Source: Urophycis tenuis (lineage: Eukaryota > Chordata > Actinopteri > Gadiformes > Phycidae). From it: a stretch of DNA of 64,000 nt. A program made the position numbers and the translations under genes. Below the pieces are notes generated by a model. That model was not told where the DNA came from. It searched no databases and saw only the letters and a list, made by a program, of their open reading frames with translations. Location: NCBI GenBank assembly GCA_036785325.1, contig JAXIVH010000007.1, positions 10,923,219-10,987,218 on the forward strand, read 5' to 3'. Below, one piece after another: positions 22,802 to 34,563 of the stretch (the stretch's first letter is position 1; every line of letters starts with the position of its first letter).

Positions 22802-23258
22802 ATGGAACACTGGCTGTGGATTATTATTGCTGCACTTTTACCTGGTAAAACTACAATTGTATATCATACATGATGTTTAGTTGAAGAATTAGATTGAATG
22901 CAAGTGTTTCTTATTTGTCAACCTGATTCAGGTTCACTTTTCCTCCACAAACTAGCCATGGCTTGATTGAATTCTTAACATCTGCAGGTGACAGTTATCA
23001 GCAAACCATCCACTCATTCCAGGACAGAGTCCAGGCTCTACAAGGAGACCATGTGATTCTTCTCTGCAACTTCTCCTCAGCAAATAACTTCTTCTGGTAC
23101 CGTCAGTACCCCAGTTCACCTCCACAGCTCCTCATCAAAGAATACATGGAGGTATCTGGATTTACTTTGAAAACAGACAAAGAGAGACGAGTGTTTGATC
23201 TGGAAATCTCCTCTGCTGCAGTGATAGACTCTGCTCTATACTACTGTGCTGTGGAGCC
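22802..23258 (+). CDS. TCR alpha/delta V gene, V-A copy 2
   Basis: Leader 22802-22844 (MEHWLWIIIAALLPG) and V exon 22988-23258. The first Cys is in ILLCNF, CDR1 reads SSANN, FR2 FFWYRQYPSSPPQLLIKEY, the second Cys is in LYYCAVE. An FR3 Val-Ile-Asp replaces the Val-Thr-Asp of the other copies. The exon is open, splice sites and RSS are intact, and V-A' follows 200 bp downstream in the same orientation. Confidence 0.93.
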
Positions 23259-23296
23259 CACAGTGGCAGGAAACCCAGACTCCCTGTACCAAAACC
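23259..23296 (+). promoter_or_regulatory. RSS of V-A copy 2
   Basis: CACAGTG, 22-bp spacer, ACCAAAACC (23288-23296). Confidence 0.9.
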
Positions 23297-23461
23297 TGAC
23301 AAGGAACTTGAAGAGCATTTGTCATTGCTTTCAACTATGTTTCAGGGGAGGGACATCTGGAGAGGTGAATTCATCAGGAGTCTAGTGAAGACACAGTATG
23401 TTACAACAGGAGATACAGAGGTAGTGTGTTGAGTATCAGGCCTCCCTTGTTGTTTAAGATT

Positions 23462-23868
23462 ATGTCAGTCCTCTTTCTACTTGTAGTTTGGAATTTAACA
23501 GGTAAGTCTCGGCCCACCTAAAATATCAGATCGAATATTAAAAGATTTGTGTCTTAACATGTTCACAGATAAACCTTCTCTTCTACAGGTGTTTATGGTG
23601 TTGACCTGACTCCTGTCAAGAAGGAAGAGAACAGTTTAGAAGGTACAACTGTTACTCTGTCCTACAGGCTGTCTAGAACTGCTGATTATAATGACAATTT
23701 CTTCTGGTACCGTCAATACCCTGGAGAACCACCACAGTTCCTCATCAAAGAATACATGGAGGTATCTGGATTAAGTTTTAAAAAGGACAAAGAGAGACGA
23801 GTGTTTGATCTGGAAATCTCCTCTGCTGCAGTGACAGACTCTGCTCTGTACTACTGTGCTGTGGAGCC
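23462..23868 (+). CDS. V-A' gene, first Cys replaced by Tyr (copy 1)
   Basis: Leader 23462-23501 (MSVLFLLVVWNLTG, donor GTAAGT) and V exon 23589-23868. The frame is open throughout, with FFWYRQYPGEPPQFLIKEY and the second Cys in LYYCAVE, and an RSS follows. At the position of the first conserved Cys the codon is TAC, Tyr (23663-23665, context TLSYRL), so the intrachain disulphide of the Ig fold cannot form. The 3' half is nearly identical to V-A, pointing to gene conversion or recent common origin. It is either an ORF-type non-functional V or an unusual domain; the shared defect in cassette 3 shows it predates that duplication. Confidence 0.85.
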
Positions 23869-23906
23869 CACAGTGACAGGAAACACCGACTCCCTGTACC
23901 AAAACC
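23869..23906 (+). promoter_or_regulatory. RSS of V-A' copy 1
   Basis: CACAGTG, 22-bp spacer, ACCAAAACC (23898-23906). Confidence 0.9.
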
Positions 23907-23979
23907 TCTCAGCTGTTCAGTCACGCTAAGAAAGTGTAGAACACTGGGTTTACATCTGCATGTGTCATTTGAAATATTT

Positions 23980-24240
23980 AGTTGATATCTTTAACAGATA
24001 TGACTTCTTTTTGATTGCTTATATTGAGTCAGTTTGCGGTAACAGAGGAGGATGTCATTGCTACTGAAGGAGACACAGTTAGTCTGTGATGTAACTTTGA
24101 GACTGACGTTACCCCATATTTGTTCTGGTACAAACAAGAGCTCAATGACTTCCCCAGGTTCATGCTACAATGCTCTATATATGGAGGAGATAACTAAACA
24201 CACTTCCCTGTTCCCCTGAGACCAGAGCCCAGATATTGTT
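23980..24240 (+). pseudogene. psiV relic, cassette 2
   Basis: Copy of 10100-10360 with the same TGA before the first Cys codon. It is truncated after the FR2/CDR2 region (QCSIYGGDN). Confidence 0.75.
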
Positions 24241-24254
24241 GATACAACACATCA

Positions 24255-24750
24255 CCTTTATAGTAATGTTATTTATTGTATTTATTCTTAACTGCCTTTG
24301 CACCCCCCCATTCCCATACCCATACAACCCATATTCATCTGTTGTATCCGTTCTGTTATACTGTTATACTGCACTAGAGCACTACTGCACTACCTGCACA
24401 CTCACTTATATTATATCGCTATTATTCAGACTTCTTGCACATTGTACATTGTTTACACTTTTTACTTTCATGTTTATGCTACTGTTAGTAACCGTTTAAT
24501 ACCTCGATGATCACTACCTCCATCTGCACTGTTTGTCACTTTATTAACAACCAATAATTACCGTCACTTTAATAACCACTGTCACTTCATGTTTTTCAAT
24601 TTTGCACCTTACTCTGCACTCCTGCATTTTAAACCTGTACCTTATCGCACATTTGCACTTCGGGTTAGAACGCCAACTGCATTTCGTTGTCCCTGTACTT
24701 GTACTCTGCACAATGACAATAAAGTTGAATCTAATCTAATCTAATCTAAT
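24255..24750 (+). mobile_element. 5'-truncated LINE 3' tail
   Basis: About 496 bp inserted in the psiV 3' flank, absent from cassette 1 at 10353. Ends in ACAATGACAATAAAGTTGAA followed by an (ATCTA)n-type tail, typical of fish CR1/Rex1-like LINEs. It has no RT domain. A clean target duplication is not visible, though CATCA lies on both sides. Confidence 0.65.
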
Positions 24751-25106
24751 CTCATCACAACATTTATTTCAAATTTAATTCTAAATATTTATAACAATTA
24801 TTTCCTGAAGACATTTATTATTTTTTTAGAATTGCAAAATTCTGAACTTAAAATAGTTTGGTCACCATGCTGGTAAAGTCTCCACAAGTAAACCAATCTG
24901 TTTTTCTACTGTACCTCTTAAAGTGATTCTGAAGGTGAGCTCTCCTATCCACCACTAGAGGTCAGTATTATCAAGTAGGTGTTGAACTATTTCATCAACA
25001 TGTCTGGTCTTTGTGTCTTTAACAGCTGGTACCATGAAGAGAATAAGCCTCATACTTGAGCTGAACACCAGATGGTTTCTCCTGTTGCTGTGAACCTGCT
25101 GTTGAG

Positions 25107-25594
25107 ATGGAAACCTGGCTGTGGATTATTACTGCTGCTCTTCTGTCTGGTGAGATGAACGACTCATGCTTCACAATACATAAAGGACTGAATTACCAAA
25201 CATGTTATTAATATTGGTTGTTGTTATTGTTATTCTGTTGAGTTCTTTATGGTCCATGTCAATATAACACCTCCATTATGTTGACTTTTTCCAGGGCTGA
25301 TAGCTGGGGAGTCCATCTCTCCTGATGAACAGGAAGTCAGTGGAAAAGAGGGACAATCTGTGAAGCTCAGATGCTCCTACGATACAAGTTCTGATTATCC
25401 TTTGCTTTACTGGTACAGACATCATTCTAACCAGGCTCCTCAGTTTATACTCTATAAAGGAGCAAGATCATCGAGTGCTGCACGTATTCCTGACACTCGT
25501 TTTCAGTCCACAACATCCAGAACATCAACTGAACTCACCATAACACAGCTAACCCTGGCAGACTCAGCTCTCTACTACTGCGCTCTTTGGAGAG
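25107..25594 (+). CDS. TCR alpha/delta V gene, V-B copy 2
   Basis: Leader 25107-25149 and V exon 25295-25594. Frameworks match copy 1. CDR1 reads TSSDYPL and CDR2 YKGARSSSAAR, one codon shorter than in the other V-B copies. Both Cys and the FR2 WYRHH are present, and the domain ends LYYCALW. Splice sites and RSS are consensus-like, so it is likely usable. Confidence 0.93.
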
Positions 25595-25633
25595 CACAGT
25601 GATAGAAAGTGTAGAGGAGCCTTTACATAAACC
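25595..25633 (+). promoter_or_regulatory. RSS of V-B copy 2
   Basis: CACAGTG, 23-bp spacer, ACATAAACC (25625-25633). Confidence 0.9.
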
Positions 25634-25905
25634 TGAAGACAATGATCTCCCTATTCTTCAAATATATTATCACAGATATATTAATAATATACATTGTGAG
25701 CCTATTGTGCTGAACGCACCGTTGTTGTCTGTTGGTGTGGTATGAATAAAGTTTGAAAAGGGTGCTGTTTAAATAGTTGTTATCTCTGGTTTGGGTTTTG
25801 AGAGCCTCAGCTTGTGTCTCGGGGGTCTCCAAACCCACTGGAGGAACGCTTCACACTTCAGGCTTGCGCTCTGTCTGATTGGGATGTGTTTGTGGCGGAC
25901 GCCAG

Positions 25906-26259
25906 TATCCACAGATGTACAGTGACGACCCGGAACACGGCAAGGTCTTCAACTGCATCAGGCGGGCGCACCAGAACACGTAAGAACACGCAGGAACACG
26001 CCCTGTTTCTTGGTGTGTGCTCACCACCCACCATCACGATGCGGCCACGTCCGCCACCATGGCGACAAAAGTGAACATTAGCCTGGCGCCTCCTCATTGT
26101 GTGTGTTGCATACCCTCTGCAGCATGGAGATGTACCCCCAATACCTCTTCTGTCTGGCTGTAGGAGGCCTGCATGCTCCTGTAAGCTCCACCCTCTTCAC
26201 TATTCACTCGTAAAACCTTTGTCTTTTTAATCACCAAGAGATCAAAGTCCTTGTGTGTG

Positions 26260-26290
<31 letters not shown>

Positions 26291-26709
26291 TCACTGCAGC
26301 GCCTGACCAGTGGTTTGGGGATGGTCTGGATAATTGGCCGAGAGGTGTACGCCTACGGCTATGGTACAGGAGGTACAGAACCAAGTGTTTGGTTATTGTT
26401 CTGCATGCACAACAACATTAATAATCATGATTACTATTATATTGTCCGATTACTATTATATTGTTATGTTGTCCCTGTCCCTATTTCAGCAAGAGGAAGG
26501 GACGTGTTGTGTGCGTACATTTATGACGTCTGTCATTGTTGTCCGTCAGCGATCGCTGTGTCTCTTCCCCACAAGATCCCAAGAAAAGGATGTGGGGAAT
26601 CTTCGGGAACCTGGCCCTGCCGGGCATGATGCTGACCTCCCTGTGCTTTGGCTGCCACCTGCTGAACTGGAGTGGACCTCGCTGCTTCCGCTCCAGGAGC
26701 TGCTGCTGA
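25906..26709 (+). pseudogene. mgst3-like: MGST3-like gene, 3' exons only, copy 2
   Basis: Exons 25906-25979, 26123-26180, 26300-26372 and 26576-26709, with the same splice sites and lengths as copy 1. A Gln-to-Arg change falls in the family motif (CIRRAHQ instead of CIQRAHQ). The final exon has KKRMW where copy 1 has KKTMW. The 5' exons are again missing. An (about) 190-bp stretch of the V-B 3' flank present in cassettes 1 and 3 is deleted just upstream, near 25660. Confidence 0.8.
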
Positions 26710-26811
26710 GCACGTAGTGGCAACAGGTGTGCCGACCAACATGTCTGCTCTACCTACTCTGTTGAAGACGGACTCACATTCTACAGTAAACAAAAACAAA
26801 AAACCTAAAAA

Positions 26812-26815
<4 letters not shown>

Positions 26816-26867
<52 letters not shown>

Positions 26868-26940
26868 TCTATATATACTTTTGAATAATCTTTTGAAGCT
26901 ATAATTGCACTTTTTCCAAGGCAGAATGAAAACCTAAAAA

Positions 26941-27010
<70 letters not shown>
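26816..27010. repeat. Duplicated (AT)n microsatellite block
   Basis: Two (TA)n tracts, 26816-26866 and 26947-27010, separated by a copy of the flanking sequence (CTCTATATATAC to CAAGGCAGAATGA). This is a local tandem duplication of about 130 bp not seen in cassettes 1 or 3. Confidence 0.85.
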
Positions 27011-27069
27011 TCTATATATACTTTTGAATAATCTTTTGAAGCTATAATTGCACTTTTTCCAAGGCAGAA

Positions 27070-29480
27070 TGAAGCTTTGAGTCTGGGCTTGATGAGTGCA
27101 TGTGTATAATCTGACTGTATATCTGACAGGCAGCCACTGTCTGTAAAACCTTGAAATGGGAGTGGAGTATAATCAGTCATAATAATAAAAACAAACCACA
27201 GAGAAACTCGTCCTTCCTTCAGTTATCCTTAGCCTTAACTAATCAATACTAATAATAATAATAATGCGTTCACCTAATGATCTTTATTCATCATTGGGAC
27301 TAACCTCAAAGCCCTACAGACCAAAAAGGCAAAATGAGTCTGCTGGGTTTAGCCGTTCTGAAAGAGGAAGGCCCCTTTAAGTGTGATTATTTGTGAGGGC
27401 TAGTCAAATGCAGAGCAGTGGTATTCTGTCACCTGTGCTGACTGCAGTGAGACCGGCAGCGTCAGCCCACCATTGTTCTCAGGCTGGTGAGGGAGTGGTT
27501 CCCTGGGTGGTTGAGTTTTTCGATTTGTCTTGTTTAAACAAGTCAATTTGTTGTTGGGCATTTTGATGAAAGAAAACACCTATGCCAAAGGGTGTTTATA
27601 ATAGAGGTTTCAGAACCAGATTAAGGTTAACATAAACATGACCTCAGTAAGGAGTTAATAATTTTTGATCAAACTTCTGCTGACATTACAACTTCCACAG
27701 ATAAAACAGATAAAAGCTAAATTGCTACATAAAACAAAACTAACTGTCTCAATAGTTAGTTATTATAGGCTGGCAATCTTTGGATTTTAAATATTAATTG
27801 CACTTGATCCATAGATCCACACATCCATGATGCTTCCCATTATTTAAATGTAGGCGGTGGTTGAACAGCAAATGGTACATTTTTATAGTACGAATAAAAA
27901 CTAACTTGCATATGAATCAGCAGTATTTACAATAATGACATTTTGTGTTTGTATTTCAAGCCTATTTTTTATTTATTTAAAAGCTCCAGTCATTGTAACT
28001 TATAACTGCAAGACTGCATCGACTTGCAAACCTATTATTTATATCAGCTAGACAACATCTACCTACAGTTTACTTGTCATGAACCATAAGGCATTAATCA
28101 CATACAGGATACATGGATTATTGGAATTTAATACAAATTAATGATGGAGCCCATCATGTTTTCATGAATTTTCAACCATAATTAATAAGAGTCCCTGATA
28201 ATATTGACAGACCAAATCACTAAATACAAATAATGATCTATCACAACATGAATTGAGACTTGGCTCCTGGATGCCAGACAATGCCATTACTTTGGAAGCA
28301 CCTCACACAACACTGGCCAGTACAGGCCACCGTAGCTTCTGCTGCGTCGCAATGTTTTACTCGAACCACACACCTGCCCCGAAGCAAGGAATAATAGAGG
28401 CAGCAGGTGCGAAAAGGTCATCTGCGATTTCATGCGGAAGGTAGAAGGTAGGTGTTACAAGACAGATCTATTTTAACATATGTAAGAACAACAAAGAAAT
28501 AGTCCATTCTGACTGTGCCATGCAAAGCGAGGTCTTCGGTTCCTTGTTTACATCGCAGGTTGTTGTTGATTCGTCACAACGTGGTTGTCAAATACGTTGA
28601 CGCGACACCGCTTACGATTTAACGTACGCGTTACCAGTGGTACATAGATAGTTACAATGTTTATTGTGAATTACTGGTGCAACCAAATTGAATAAACTGC
28701 TAGTTTGAAAGTAACTAGTGGATATTGAAGACTGAGAAAGGACTTTGCGCACAGACTTACAAATTACAAACAAACTATGACTATGACTGGGTGTTTTGTT
28801 CGACGGAGCAGTAAACTTTGGTCAGCTCGGGGGTAAAATGTTAAGACTTTAAATGGCAGTCTTTGAATATTTCCTGAACATTAATTCATTTATGTTCCGT
28901 TTTTGGTACTCAATCTTATAGTCTTCATCACCTGTATATTAAATCTAGCTGACTACTAAATGCAGTAGAAATGTAAAGGAATGCTGTAACACTGCATGGA
29001 CACCAGAGAAGCGGAAAGGTTGGTACGGTCAACCAAGCTAAATTTTCAAAGTTTCAATTTCCATCTGAGTTGCCATGACACCGTAACCACCGCTGGACAT
29101 TCCTATGCACCCCGAGGCTCTGAAGACTTCTCAGAACAGCATGTCTGAGTCACACTGGTGGACCTCTGGAAGACCAGCCTGCCGTCGGAAGTGGAGAAGG
29201 GGCACCGCGGAGGTGATGGCTGGGGTCCCGACGCAAAACGGACAGCAGGGAGTCCAGGGGGGAGCTGAGCCTGAGATCCTGGAGGGCTACAAGTGGAGGT
29301 GGAGGATGAGAAGAAATGACCTGTGTTTTTTCGAATGGAGGGTCATGACTTAAGAAGGTCGCAGCAGATCTAGGAAATGATTGAACTGTTGAACATTTTC
29401 ATGATCTAGATCAGACTCAAACTGGATTGCAGCAGCTGAGCCGGAATATTCGAATATTCTTAAAGTGATAAACATCTTGA
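27070..29480. other. Cassette 2 spacer
   Basis: Non-coding. At about 28113 the sequence passes directly from CAGGATACATG to GATTATTGG, omitting the 940 bp present in cassettes 0 and 1, including the THAP-like relic. No gene recognised. Confidence 0.55.
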
Positions 29481-29568
29481 AGTGATTCTGAAGGTGAGAT
29501 CTCCTATTGACCACTAGAGGTCAGTAAAACCTGTTGATTGCTCATATTGAGTAAGTGTGTAACAGACC
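29481..29568 (+). pseudogene. V-gene 5' relic, cassette 2
   Basis: Copy of 4915-5000. Confidence 0.5.
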
Positions 29569-29847
29569 AGTGTAGCGCCCCCAGCCTATATATGTGGTAC
29601 TGTTAGTGAGGCCCTGAGTTCTTACTCTCCAAGATGAATTAAATAAACTTGTTGTGAATTATGCTTTGAATATTATAACTGTAGTTACTGCAAGTAAACC
29701 TCTTGGAACAGTGTTGTTTATCCTCAACCTAGACTAAATTAACTGCAATAACCCTCGTACTACACACTAATGCATTAAAACATGAATTTCCACACTGAAC
29801 ACATGACCCTTGGTGCGGTCACAACAGGGGTGCAGACGTGATTACGA

Positions 29848-29969
29848 CAGATTTAACAGAAACGCTGTGTTATCACAGTCGGGGTTACTCTGACTCAACA
29901 TAGCGAATAATGTGCGATGTTGAGTCGGGGTTCCCGACCGTGACTGTTGAGTCGGAGTCGTTAAATCTG
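29848..29969. repeat. Foldback element, cassette 2
   Basis: Outer arms and inner stem as in cassette 0, with a 2-bp insertion in the left stem (GGGGTTACTC). Confidence 0.6.
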
Positions 29970-30136
29970 GTGTTTTTTGTAGGCTATTACATTATTGCTT
30001 TTTGTAGAAATATATACACGTGTAAGCCATACATTATTTGGAAACATTGAGATCTAGTAAATCAGTATAACATAGACATCTGTGGACAGCTGCTACAAGT
30101 GGCAGCCTCAGCCATTTGTAGCCATTTGGGGCCATT

Positions 30137-30473
30137 TGGTGGTCATGGCCCCACAGGAGTCAGGCCTGTGGTGGTCATGGCCCCACAGGAGTCAGGCCTG
30201 TGGTGGTCACGGCCCTACAGGAGTCAGACCTGTGGTGGTCATGGCCCCACAGGAGTCAGGCCTGTGGTGGTCATGGCCCCGCAGGAGTCAGGCCTGTGGT
30301 GGTCATGGCCCCGCAGGAGTCAGGCCTGTGGTGGTCATGGCCCCGCAGGAGTCAAGCCTGTGGTGGTCATGGCCCCGCAGGAGTCAAGCCTGTGGTGGTC
30401 ACGGCCCCGCAGGAGTCAGGCCTGTGGTGGTCACGGCCCCACAGGAGTCAGGCCTGTGGTGGTCATGGCCCCG
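30137..30473. repeat. 32-bp minisatellite, cassette 2
   Basis: About ten and a half units of the shared 32-bp family, with the same terminal CCGAGGAGCC variant. Confidence 0.95.
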
Positions 30474-30821
30474 AGGAGCCGTGGTGGGCGTCCCGCATTT
30501 TCATTTCTGAAAGCTGGCATCCCTAATAAGGAGCTAGAAGGAAAGAAGATGACACACACACACTGCTGCAATTGAATTCTACTAGTACTGACTTAACATT
30601 ACGTTAAGCTAAGTTAATGTTACATCAACACAAGATAGCTCTCTTCCTACACTTTAACATTATGTGTTTACAAATTTGAACGTGAAATAATACATCCTGA
30701 AGACGGAGAGGAGAAAATAAAACTTACGAGTGTCTCCTGCTTCTTCTTTTCCAACTACTCTTCTTGTGGTCGCAGCTTGATGATGTATTTGACACTCCGC
30801 TACGCTACGCCGCCTTAGTTC

Positions 30822-31035
30822 CCGATGTCGTTCAGTATGACAACTTTTTTACCGATGACGTTCAGTCTGACATTTTTTTTCCCTGATGCTGTTCAGTGTG
30901 ATTATTTTTATCCCGATACCGTTCAGTGTGACCACTTTTATCCTGATACCGTTCAGTGTGACATTTTTTTTCGGAGGCCGTTCATTGCGAGAAGTTTTTT
31001 TATGAGGCCTTTTAGTCCGATGATTTTTTTATGAG
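30822..31035. repeat. Degenerate ~30-bp repeat array, cassette 2
   Basis: About seven imperfect units with the core CCGTTCAGTGTGA plus a T-run. Longer than in cassette 1. Confidence 0.7.
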
Positions 31036-31374
31036 GCTGCTTGGTGCGAGTGTGCCAGAGGTTTTCCTGAGACCTGGTACCTTTTCGTCTGAGGTCTGAT
31101 GCTGAAACCTAATCCTGAGAATGTCCTAAAATGTACACCGTACTCTAGCCATATTATCATTAATTTGTTTTTTCAACTGTACCTCTTAGAGTGATTCTGA
31201 AGGTGAGATCCCCTATTCACCACTAGAGGTCAGTATTATCAAGTAGGTGTTGAACTATTTCATCAACATGTCTGGTCTTTGTGTCTTTAACAGCTGGTAC
31301 CATGAAGAGAATAAGCCTCATACTTGAGCTGAACACCAGATGGTTTCTCCTGTTACTGTGAACCTGCTGTTGAG

Positions 31375-31829
31375 ATGGAAACCTGGCTGTGGATTATTAC
31401 TGCTGCTCTTCTCTCTGGTGAGATGAACACCTCATGCTTCACACTACATAAAGGACTGAATTACCAAACATGTTATTAATATTGGTTGTTGTTATTATTA
31501 TTCTGTTGGGTTCTTTATGGTCCATGTCAATATAACACCTCCATTATGTTGACTTTTTCCAGGGCTGATAGCTGGGGAGTCCATCTCTCCTGATGAACAG
31601 GAAGTCAGTGGAACAGAGGGACAATCTGTGAAGCTCAGATGCTCCTATGATACAAGTGATGAAGTTGTTTACCTTCACTGGTACAGACATCGTCCTAACC
31701 AGGCTCCTCAGTTTATACTCTATACCCTGACACTCGTTTTCAGTCCAACACATCCAAAACATCAACTGAACTCACCATAACACAGCTAACCCTGGCAGAC
31801 TCAGCTCTCTACTACTGTGCTCTGGATAA
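31375..31829 (+). pseudogene. V-C gene copy 1, frameshifted
   Basis: Leader 31375-31417 (METWLWIITAALLSG) and V exon 31563-31829. FR1 and FR2 match V-B (first Cys in KLRCSYD, then HWYRHRPNQAPQFIL), but the CDR2 region is about 31 bp shorter than in V-B (near 31724). This shifts the frame and brings a stop in FR3. The sequence for LADSALYYCAL survives out of frame and an RSS follows. It is a recent pseudogene. Confidence 0.85.
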
Positions 31830-31868
31830 CACAGTGATAGAAAGTGTAGAGGACACTTTACATGAACC
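31830..31868 (+). promoter_or_regulatory. RSS of V-C copy 1
   Basis: CACAGTG, 23-bp spacer, ACATGAACC (31860-31868; 7 of 9 match). Confidence 0.8.
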
Positions 31869-32193
31869 TAACCTGAAGGCAATGATCTGAGGAGGGAAGT
31901 GTTAATCCCACCACAACTGTCTATCAGATGGATTGTGGCTCTTCATGGTTTATCAGAGACACTGTGGTTATACCTGCTACTGATCACTGTAGCAGGACCC
32001 CCATGAGAAGGGAATCTAAATGAATGATGAGCTGTACCCCTGAACACAAGAGTCAAACACAAATAGGTGCCCAAACTCAAAACACATCAGTTCCTCTGAG
32101 GATCCAGAACCTGGTGGTCCAACATGTGGAGGTATGATGACCACACACGACTGAGACAGAGTTACTGAGGATCATCTATGTGTCAGCCTTTTT
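31869..32193. other. V-C 3' flank
   Basis: Non-coding. Contains CCCAAACTCAAAACACATCAG and TCCTCTGAGGATCCAGAACC, relics of the FR3 of a psiV-like gene (compare RFDAQIQNTSVPLRIQNL at 61426-61484). Confidence 0.45.
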
Positions 32194-32580
32194 TGTCACA
32201 GTGTCAAATAACGCCGTGGGCCCGGTGAGCTGGGCTGGATTCACACACACAAGACTGTTTCCAAAATATAGTTCCTTAATTTTCCAAAGACAACAAACAA
32301 GGTTCAAACAGTCATGAAAGTGTCTGTTTGAACCATAATAAGCATTTCATCTGCCGACATGCCTGACCAACATAAGTCTTCTGTCCCATGCCAAACAAAA
32401 GTGACGAAATCAAAAAACCCAAGTGACAGCCAATCTGCCTAATTACCACCCAAATTAACCAATTACCAATTATCCAAACATGCAAGACAGAAAATATAAG
32501 GCACATGCATAAATAACTAAAATACCAGATAACTAAAACATACACTCCAATATATCAATAATATTATCTAGGACATAACA
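32194..32580 (-). repeat. LTR-like block, cassette 2
   Basis: Copy of 8619-9007. Confidence 0.35.
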
Positions 32581-32788
32581 AAGATGTGCCCATTCATACA
32601 AACTTCAGGGTTTGGACCAAAATGGCCACCACAACCTTGTTGGGCTACATCATGTTAGGAACCACCAACAGCTCCCTGAACCACGATAGAATGTAGAAAT
32701 GACCCACCAAAGTAACACGTTTCATCAACACATGAACACTTAGGCCCCATCCACACGAAGCCAGATTTCGAAAACGATCTGTCCCCCC

Positions 32789-32970
32789 TGTTATATATTC
32801 ACCTTAGTTTTGGGTTAATAACGAGGAGACAGTCGGGAGTGAGGTTGCTATTTTTTTACTGAAGACTGAACAGACCGAATACAGGAAATCGGCCCGAGAG
32901 CATTATGGGGGGTTACGGTAGCCTCATAGGATCAACATACTAACAGGAGACCCTGGCTCAATACCTAACA
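32789..32970 (-). repeat. Ty3/Gypsy LTR
   Basis: On the minus strand it starts TGTTAGGTATTGAGCC and ends TATATAACA. It is preceded by a purine tract GGGGGGAGGAAA (32971-32983), the expected polypurine tract. The outer flank is six C on the + strand, and six C also follow the matching LTR start relic at 40223-40238, consistent with a target duplication in a C-run. Confidence 0.7.
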
Positions 32971-33098
32971 TTTCCTCCCCCCATATTCTGTAAGACTAAC
33001 CAAAGAGTTCTCTTAAGATAACAGCCTGTATGTATAACATAATAATACAACAACATATTCAACAAAAAGGATATGGCCTTTCTTCAGCAGGGAATCAG

Positions 33099-33480
33099 CT
33101 ACAAGTCCAGACGGTCAGGAGGCCGCCGCTCGCGCCTGGGGTACCGGTGAGGATGGTGATCCACCGGAGACAGCGGCGGCGCTGGTTCCGCTGTGGATGA
33201 GGGCTGGGAAACCTGGTCTGTAGCGTCGTCCTCCTGAAGTGTGGCCGGCAGGTTGTCGGAGGCAGCCAGGCCCTCCACAGTGTCAGCCTGGCCTGTGATG
33301 TCTAGTGCTGGAGAGCCCATCGGCTCAGAGGCGGGGCCTTTGCTGGCCAACAGTTGGTCAGTATGACGACGCCACACTGCACTTGCTGGTGCGTACTTGG
33401 TATGAAAGCGGACCAGTGATGGCAACAATCTCTGCTGGCACCCACTTGTGACCGCCTAGGTAATTGCGAGCTAAGACAGG
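33099..33480 (-). pseudogene. Gypsy pol C-terminal tail, frameshifted
   Basis: The minus strand reads VLARNYLGGHKWVPAEIVAI, then a GPLSYQV block, and after a frame change VWRRHTDQLL and a Pro/Ser-rich tail ending RYPRRERRPPDRLDL. This is the end of a Ty3/Gypsy integrase and the usual arginine/proline tail just before the polypurine tract. Everything upstream (protease, RT, integrase core) is missing. Confidence 0.7.
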
Positions 33481-34100
33481 GGCTGTGTTCGAAATGTTCA
33501 CTCGTTCACTCACTCACTCGTTCACTATATAGTGTTTGCTATATAGGGGAGCTATGTAGGGGGCTACTAGGGGACAAGTGAGCATGGCGATTATTAATTT
33601 CGGACACTCGGGATGACGTTCGGTTGCCATGACAATGCCGCAAGCTTGCGCTCGAGACGCTCAAGTCGCTCGAGACGCACAAACATGGCAGTTGAAATTG
33701 AAAGAATGGTCTATCTGAGCAATGAACTTATGTATCTTCAGTTACAATTTGGCATATTATGTAAAACCTATTCGTTACTCGAACGCCGAAGGCGAGCGCT
33801 GTACTTGTGCTTAAGCGATGGAAAAAAAATCAGCTGATCGCGACGAAGGGTCATCCAAGGGGATGATATTAAAGCCCATGGTGCAGGTTAATTTTTTTTT
33901 CTATTCTGGCAATTTTCTAGTTGGTAATAAACGTTCAAACAGTTATCCATTGTGTTTGACATTGTAGGCTATCACAAAAAGGAAATATAATAAGGAAAAG
34001 TAGGTGAAATGTTAGCCTTTGCCTAACAGGTTAGCGATGCCCACAATGCATTGTGTGACGTCAGGTCGGGGAGCCCTGACGAAAGCCCACCTTGATACCA
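33481..34100 (+). repeat. DNA-transposon end-like fragment
   Basis: Begins GGCTGTGTTCGAAATG, a terminus widespread in fish DNA transposons (ISL2EU type, by recognition), and contains CCCACAATGCATTGTG near 34050. No matching right end was found. A 74-codon + frame at 33613-33837 has no recognised domain. Confidence 0.3.
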
Positions 34101-34514
34101 TTGAGAGAGACGAGTAGTGAGAGAGTGACAGTGTCAAATATATAAGTAAATATATAGATAAAGATAGCCTAGATAGATAGATAAATAGATCATAGGTTGA
34201 GAGATAGCATAGTGTAACATAAACTCGTCTGTGTTGTCTCAATGAAATGCAGGAGACGTGGGGCCAGTTCGTCACTTCATTAACCTGTGACAAAACACAA
34301 TACGTTGGATTCCGTAGCAAGGCGGCATGGATCAACACAGTATGTAATATGAAAAGGAGATTAAATAATAGCTATTCACACATGTAATTATAAACTTAGA
34401 TAAATAAATACTTTGATCGTTTTACACGGGATGATCAAGTCAGTATAGTCAGTAAAACGATCAGCCACAACATCAGCCCCATTGGGGTCTTCCTCATAAA
34501 ACACAGACCAGTCC
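34101..34514. other. Low-complexity GATA-rich spacer
   Basis: Tracts of TAGATAGATA and TATAAGTAAATATA. No gene. Confidence 0.5.
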
Positions 34515-34521
34515 GTACACT

Positions 34522-34563
<42 letters not shown>

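Noticed and set aside
24236..24510. ORFs over the LINE-tail insertion
   Set aside because: AT-rich 3' UTR of a truncated LINE, with no RT motif.
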